From NCBI GenBank assembly GCA_964444795.1, contig CAYUIQ010000022.1, forward strand, positions 1 through 54,322: 54,322 nucleotides of DNA, given 5' to 3'. The notes under the pieces are model-generated. The model was not told the DNA's origin and made no database searches. It saw only the letters and a program-made list of their open reading frames with translations. This stretch comes from JABMRP01 sp964444795 (lineage in GTDB: Bacteria > Planctomycetota > Planctomycetia > Pirellulales > Thermoguttaceae). Position numbers and translations under genes: made by a program. This document shows positions 51,697-54,322 of the stretch, piece by piece (position 1 is the first letter of the stretch; every line of letters starts with the position of its first letter).

Positions 51697-53184
51697 ATGA
51701 AGACTGCAGCCGCGAGAACCGTTCTGATTGTGCTCGCATTGTGTTTGGTGGGAACGACGCCGGCACTGGCCGCGAAGATGGGTGTCGGCTTGATCGACCT
51801 CGATCCGACGATCACCGCCGCGGCCACCGCCTTTGGTGCTGGCGACGCCTTTAGTGGCGGGTATGCAGTGACCAACGTGTTCGACGACAATAATCAGAGC
51901 CAATACGCCTCGTTTAGCCTGGGCGCGAATACGTTCATCGAATTCGACTTCGGCACGAGTACCGACCTGACGCACTTCCACCATCACAACCGCGGTTCGG
52001 CCGACGCGATTGCCGAGTCGCAACTGACGTTCAGCGACGTGAGCGACTTCTCGGTGGTCAATTCGGTAGCTGTCATTACGCATACCGACCAGGCGAACCC
52101 CACGACGTACGATCTTGGCGCGACGCATTCCGGCCGGTACGCGCGATGGGACGTAAACACGACTCCCCACGCGAACCTAGGCGCGAAGGAAATGGCGTTT
52201 CTGAACATGTCGGGACGCTTCGCACAGATCGCCGATCCGGCAATCACCGCCGCGGCGGCCGCCTATAATGGCTCGTATCTGGTGGGCAACGTGCTGGACA
52301 ACAACCCGGCAACCCACTATGCGAGCGCGGGGCAGGGAGCCAACACGTTCATCGATTTCGACTTCGGCCAGGAAACGCGGATCAGCGGTTTCGAGCACGA
52401 CAATCGTAGCGGCCATTACCTGGACTCGATCACCGGGTCGCAATTGATCTTCAGCAACGACCCGACGTTTGCCACGACCGTCGGCACGGTGACGATCGAG
52501 CACCAGATTCAGCAGACGCCGTTGGTCTACACGTTCCCGGACCAAACGGCACGTTACGTCCGTTGGGACGTAACCGGAACCCACGCGTCGGGAACCGCCG
52601 GGAATCAGGGAGCCAGGGAGATCGGCTTCTACGCGGAAGTTCCAGATGGCCACGTCGTCTTGGACGCCCCGACGATCACGGCCGGGGCGGCCGCGTTTGG
52701 AGCGGCCGACGTCTGGAGTGGGACCTATTCGGGCAACAACTTGTTCGACGGCAATGAGGCCACGCAATATGCATCGTGGGGCGCGGGAGCCGTGTCGGCA
52801 CCGCTGGCCAACGACGGCACCTACCTCGAGTTGGACCTGGGCGAGGTCGTGTCTCTGGCCGGCGTGGAGCACATCGGCCGTGGTTCGGTGGTCGACGGCA
52901 TCTTGACCTCTCAGTTGATTGTCAGTATGGATCCAACCTTCGACGCCGGCGACCCGGTCATTACGCTCGATCACGTCGGCGCGGCCGCCTACGAGACGTT
53001 TGCCCAGGTGACCGGCCGGTACGTTCGTTGGGAAGTCCTCGCAACGATGCCCAATGCCACAAACCTGGGCGGCAGGGAGATGGTCTTCTACGGGGTCGAC
53101 GCGGCTGTTCCCGAACCGTCGAGTATCATTCTCTTATTGCTTGGCTTGGCGGGACTCGCGGTGATCCGGCGGCGGCGGAAGTAG
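51697..53184 (+). CDS. PEP-CTERM protein with three discoidin-like domains
   Basis: A 495-residue secreted protein. A signal peptide (1-26) is followed by three tandem related domains (about 35-170, 175-310, 320-465), each beginning D-P-[TA]-I-T-A-A-A-[TA]-A-[FY] and containing NVFDDNNQSQYAS, NVLDNNPATHYAS or NLFDGNEATQYAS and a final RYVRWDV/RYARWDV strand. This is the F5/8-type C (discoidin) pattern used to bind glycans. It ends VPEPSSIILLLLGLAGLAVI followed by RRRRK, a PEP-CTERM sorting signal processed by an exosortase, so it goes to the cell surface or exopolysaccharide. Confidence 0.9.
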   Translation: MKTAAARTVLIVLALCLVGTTPALAAKMGVGLIDLDPTITAAATAFGAGDAFSGGYAVTNVFDDNNQSQYASFSLGANTFIEFDFGTSTDLTHFHHHNRGSADAIAESQLTFSDVSDFSVVNSVAVITHTDQANPTTYDLGATHSGRYARWDVNTTPHANLGAKEMAFLNMSGRFAQIADPAITAAAAAYNGSYLVGNVLDNNPATHYASAGQGANTFIDFDFGQETRISGFEHDNRSGHYLDSITGSQLIFSNDPTFATTVGTVTIEHQIQQTPLVYTFPDQTARYVRWDVTGTHASGTAGNQGAREIGFYAEVPDGHVVLDAPTITAGAAAFGAADVWSGTYSGNNLFDGNEATQYASWGAGAVSAPLANDGTYLELDLGEVVSLAGVEHIGRGSVVDGILTSQLIVSMDPTFDAGDPVITLDHVGAAAYETFAQVTGRYVRWEVLATMPNATNLGGREMVFYGVDAAVPEPSSIILLLLGLAGLAVIRRRRK

Positions 53185-53208
53185 CGAACGCAATCAGTAC
53201 GACCTTTC

Positions 53209-53239
53209 CAGAGCCGTCGGGCATCCGGCGGCTCTTTTT
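53209..53239 (+). terminator. Rho-independent terminator of the PEP-CTERM gene
   Basis: AGAGCCG pairs with CGGCTCT (53210-53216 with 53229-53235) and five T residues follow. It is 25 bases after the stop codon. Confidence 0.85.
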
Positions 53240-53749
53240 GTGTGATGCGCCCCAGAAAAGGACCCTCGTGACACACTCCCTCTGGGGCGATTGATCGGTC
53301 CAACGCTCGCCGGCCGCAGGCAAATCGGAACACGTTTTCCGAAGCGCCCAGATCGTGCCGAGAAACGGTTGCCGAGGGCAATCTGGAACGGGCAGACGAC
53401 CACCCCCCACCAGGGCCGTGGTCGAGGCGCCCTATCAGCCCAAGGTATTTCGGCACACAATCATCCAAGGGCGCTCAAGAACGGATGGTTGCGAAGCACG
53501 GACCGGCCTGCAAATCAGGCCTCCTCGTACGCGTGAGATGCTCAGGTCGCCCATCCGATCCGCTGAGCGCGTCCTTTGGCGGTAGCCAGGGCGACGGACT
53601 CGTGACGGGTGTCTTTGCGAACGGCAAGGCTTTTGCCGTTCATCTGCGCGGAGACAACACGGCTTCTCGCGTCAGACTTGTCACGCAGAAGAAGAAAGAA
53701 GGGGATCTGACGCCGGCGAAGGCGCCCAATGATGCCAAGTAGGTGCGCC
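53240..53749. other. Intergenic region holding dispersed repeat copy D
   Basis: After repeat copy D (53327-53432), the plus-strand frame at 53581-53742 reads GVFANGKAFAVHLRGDNTAS and may be a C-terminal gene remnant. No intact gene. Confidence 0.4.
53327..53432 (+). repeat. Dispersed repeat, copy D
   Basis: Runs from GGAACACGTTTTCCGAAGCG to GTGGTCGAGGCGCCC, with the CGACCAC/GTGGTCG 7-bp hairpin intact and TTGCC-GAG-GGCAA as an internal hairpin. GCGCC near the left end can pair with GGCGC at the right end. Confidence 0.88.
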
Positions 53750-53935
53750 TCAATTCACCGCTGCACGCTGATCGGCGAAGATCCGCACCACGCCGCACCG
53801 CGTGCACTGCTGAAACGCGATGGCGATCGCCGGTTCTTGATCGGGTGGCAGCGGTGGGCGGTCCGCCGGCGGATCGGTGTCCGCCGGCGAGGTGACGTCC
53901 TGATCGAGAGTTTCCCAGTGGTGAGGGCAAGGCAT
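53750..53935 (-). CDS. Small protein with C/H pairs, possibly zinc-binding
   Basis: A 61-residue protein: MPCPHHWETLDQDVTSPADT ... AFQQCTRCGVVRIFADQRA. The CPHHW and CTRC pairs could bind one zinc ion, a pattern found in many small planctomycete proteins. No partner gene is evident. No strong ribosome-binding site is visible. Confidence 0.5.
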   Translation of the reverse strand: MPCPHHWETLDQDVTSPADTDPPADRPPLPPDQEPAIAIAFQQCTRCGVVRIFADQRAAVN

Positions 53936-54072
53936 GGGGACGGCCCTACGGATAAGGGATTGCTAGGCACAGCATAGCGGCTACTTCCCTTGATAGCCAG
54001 ACGCTGGTTGACTATCCGCAGCCCCGATTGGACAATGGGCACCTGTCCGCCCCCAATGCTCGGAGCCCATCC

Positions 54073-54276
54073 ATGGTCGCCACCGAAGATCCGTCCAACT
54101 CACCGTCGCGAGACGAGTTCGCCCAAATGGTCATGGACGCCCTGAAGGACGCCGGCGATCAGCGGGACGCCATCTACGACAAGGAAGAGTTCCGATTGGC
54201 ATTCACCAGCAACGACAGCGAAGACGAAGGCTCCCTCAATCTCCGTCGCATTATCGTGAGGGCCACGTGGAGATAG
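54073..54276 (+). CDS. Short hypothetical protein, possibly truncated
   Basis: MVATEDPSNSPSRDEFAQMV ... EEFRLAFTSNDSEDEGSLNL, 67 residues from ATG 54073. It resembles the N-terminus of a longer family (a helical start, then a beta strand with a D/E-rich turn and LNL), and the reading frame probably shifts after SLNLRR. No function is known. The window ends 46 bases later. Confidence 0.45.
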   Translation: MVATEDPSNSPSRDEFAQMVMDALKDAGDQRDAIYDKEEFRLAFTSNDSEDEGSLNLRRIIVRATWR

Positions 54277-54322
54277 GCGTCCAAAACGGACCGGGGGCGG
54301 CGCCGAATTTGGACCCACCTGG

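Noticed and set aside
45434..53432. An integron cassette array with attC sites
   Set aside because: The repeats are spaced like cassettes, but I found no R' and R'' core sites (RYYYAAC and GTTRRRY) and no integron integrase. Kept only as a dispersed repeat.

Overview
The window looks like part of a planctomycete (Planctomycetota, Pirellulales-like) chromosome, probably a metagenome-assembled scaffold. The reasons are its high GC, PEP-CTERM anchors, a secreted sulfatase, an ECF sigma factor coupled to a giant Ser/Thr kinase with WD40 repeats, LamG/PA14/propeller secreted proteins, long gene-poor spacers full of decayed genes, and a 10-N gap at 16155-16164.

Region by region. 1-2.8 kb: a truncated SMP-30-like fragment, an MtfA-type zinc peptidase with a SEC-C tail, and a secreted esterase. 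2.8-9.3 kb: the most striking part, read almost entirely on the minus strand. In transcription order it holds about 25 tRNA or tRNA-like genes, an HNH endonuclease gene, at least five tandem structured RNA units, and a Ro60/Rsr (TROVE) protein with its own terminator. The RNA units share a conserved core and several keep tRNA-like D and T arms, which is what bacterial Y RNAs look like. 9.7-11.5 kb: a creatininase-family gene and a frameshifted beta-helix gene, both truncated and meeting head to head. 11.7-16.2 kb: two large membrane proteins and the start of a third gene cut by the gap. 16.2-23.1 kb: a truncated integrase, two tRNA 3'-fragment attachment-site scars, an SUMF1-domain protein and a LamG/PA14/propeller protein.

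23.4-37.0 kb: a divergent locus. Four secreted proteins on the minus strand (a metacaspase among them, and a protein with seven 14-residue repeats) face an ECF sigma factor translationally coupled to a 1670-residue kinase/WD40 receptor, followed by another secreted protein. 37.5-42.2 kb: a two-gene formate dehydrogenase operon. Its catalytic subunit reads through an in-frame TGA as selenocysteine, with a SECIS hairpin next to it. 42.2-54.3 kb: an integrase fragment, a HEAT-repeat protein, a HemK-like methyltransferase, an orphan Hcp, a YkgJ cysteine-cluster protein, a sulfatase and a PEP-CTERM discoidin protein. Four copies of a roughly 105-bp dispersed repeat, all in one orientation, separate these genes.

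The best candidate for an undescribed system is the tRNA array-HNH-Y RNA-Ro60 unit. It could be an RNA quality-control or tRNA-damage module in which Ro60 and a multi-member Y RNA family are co-transcribed with a set of partly non-canonical tRNAs. That role is inference. The sequence shows the gene order, shared strand, repeated RNA core and paired stems.
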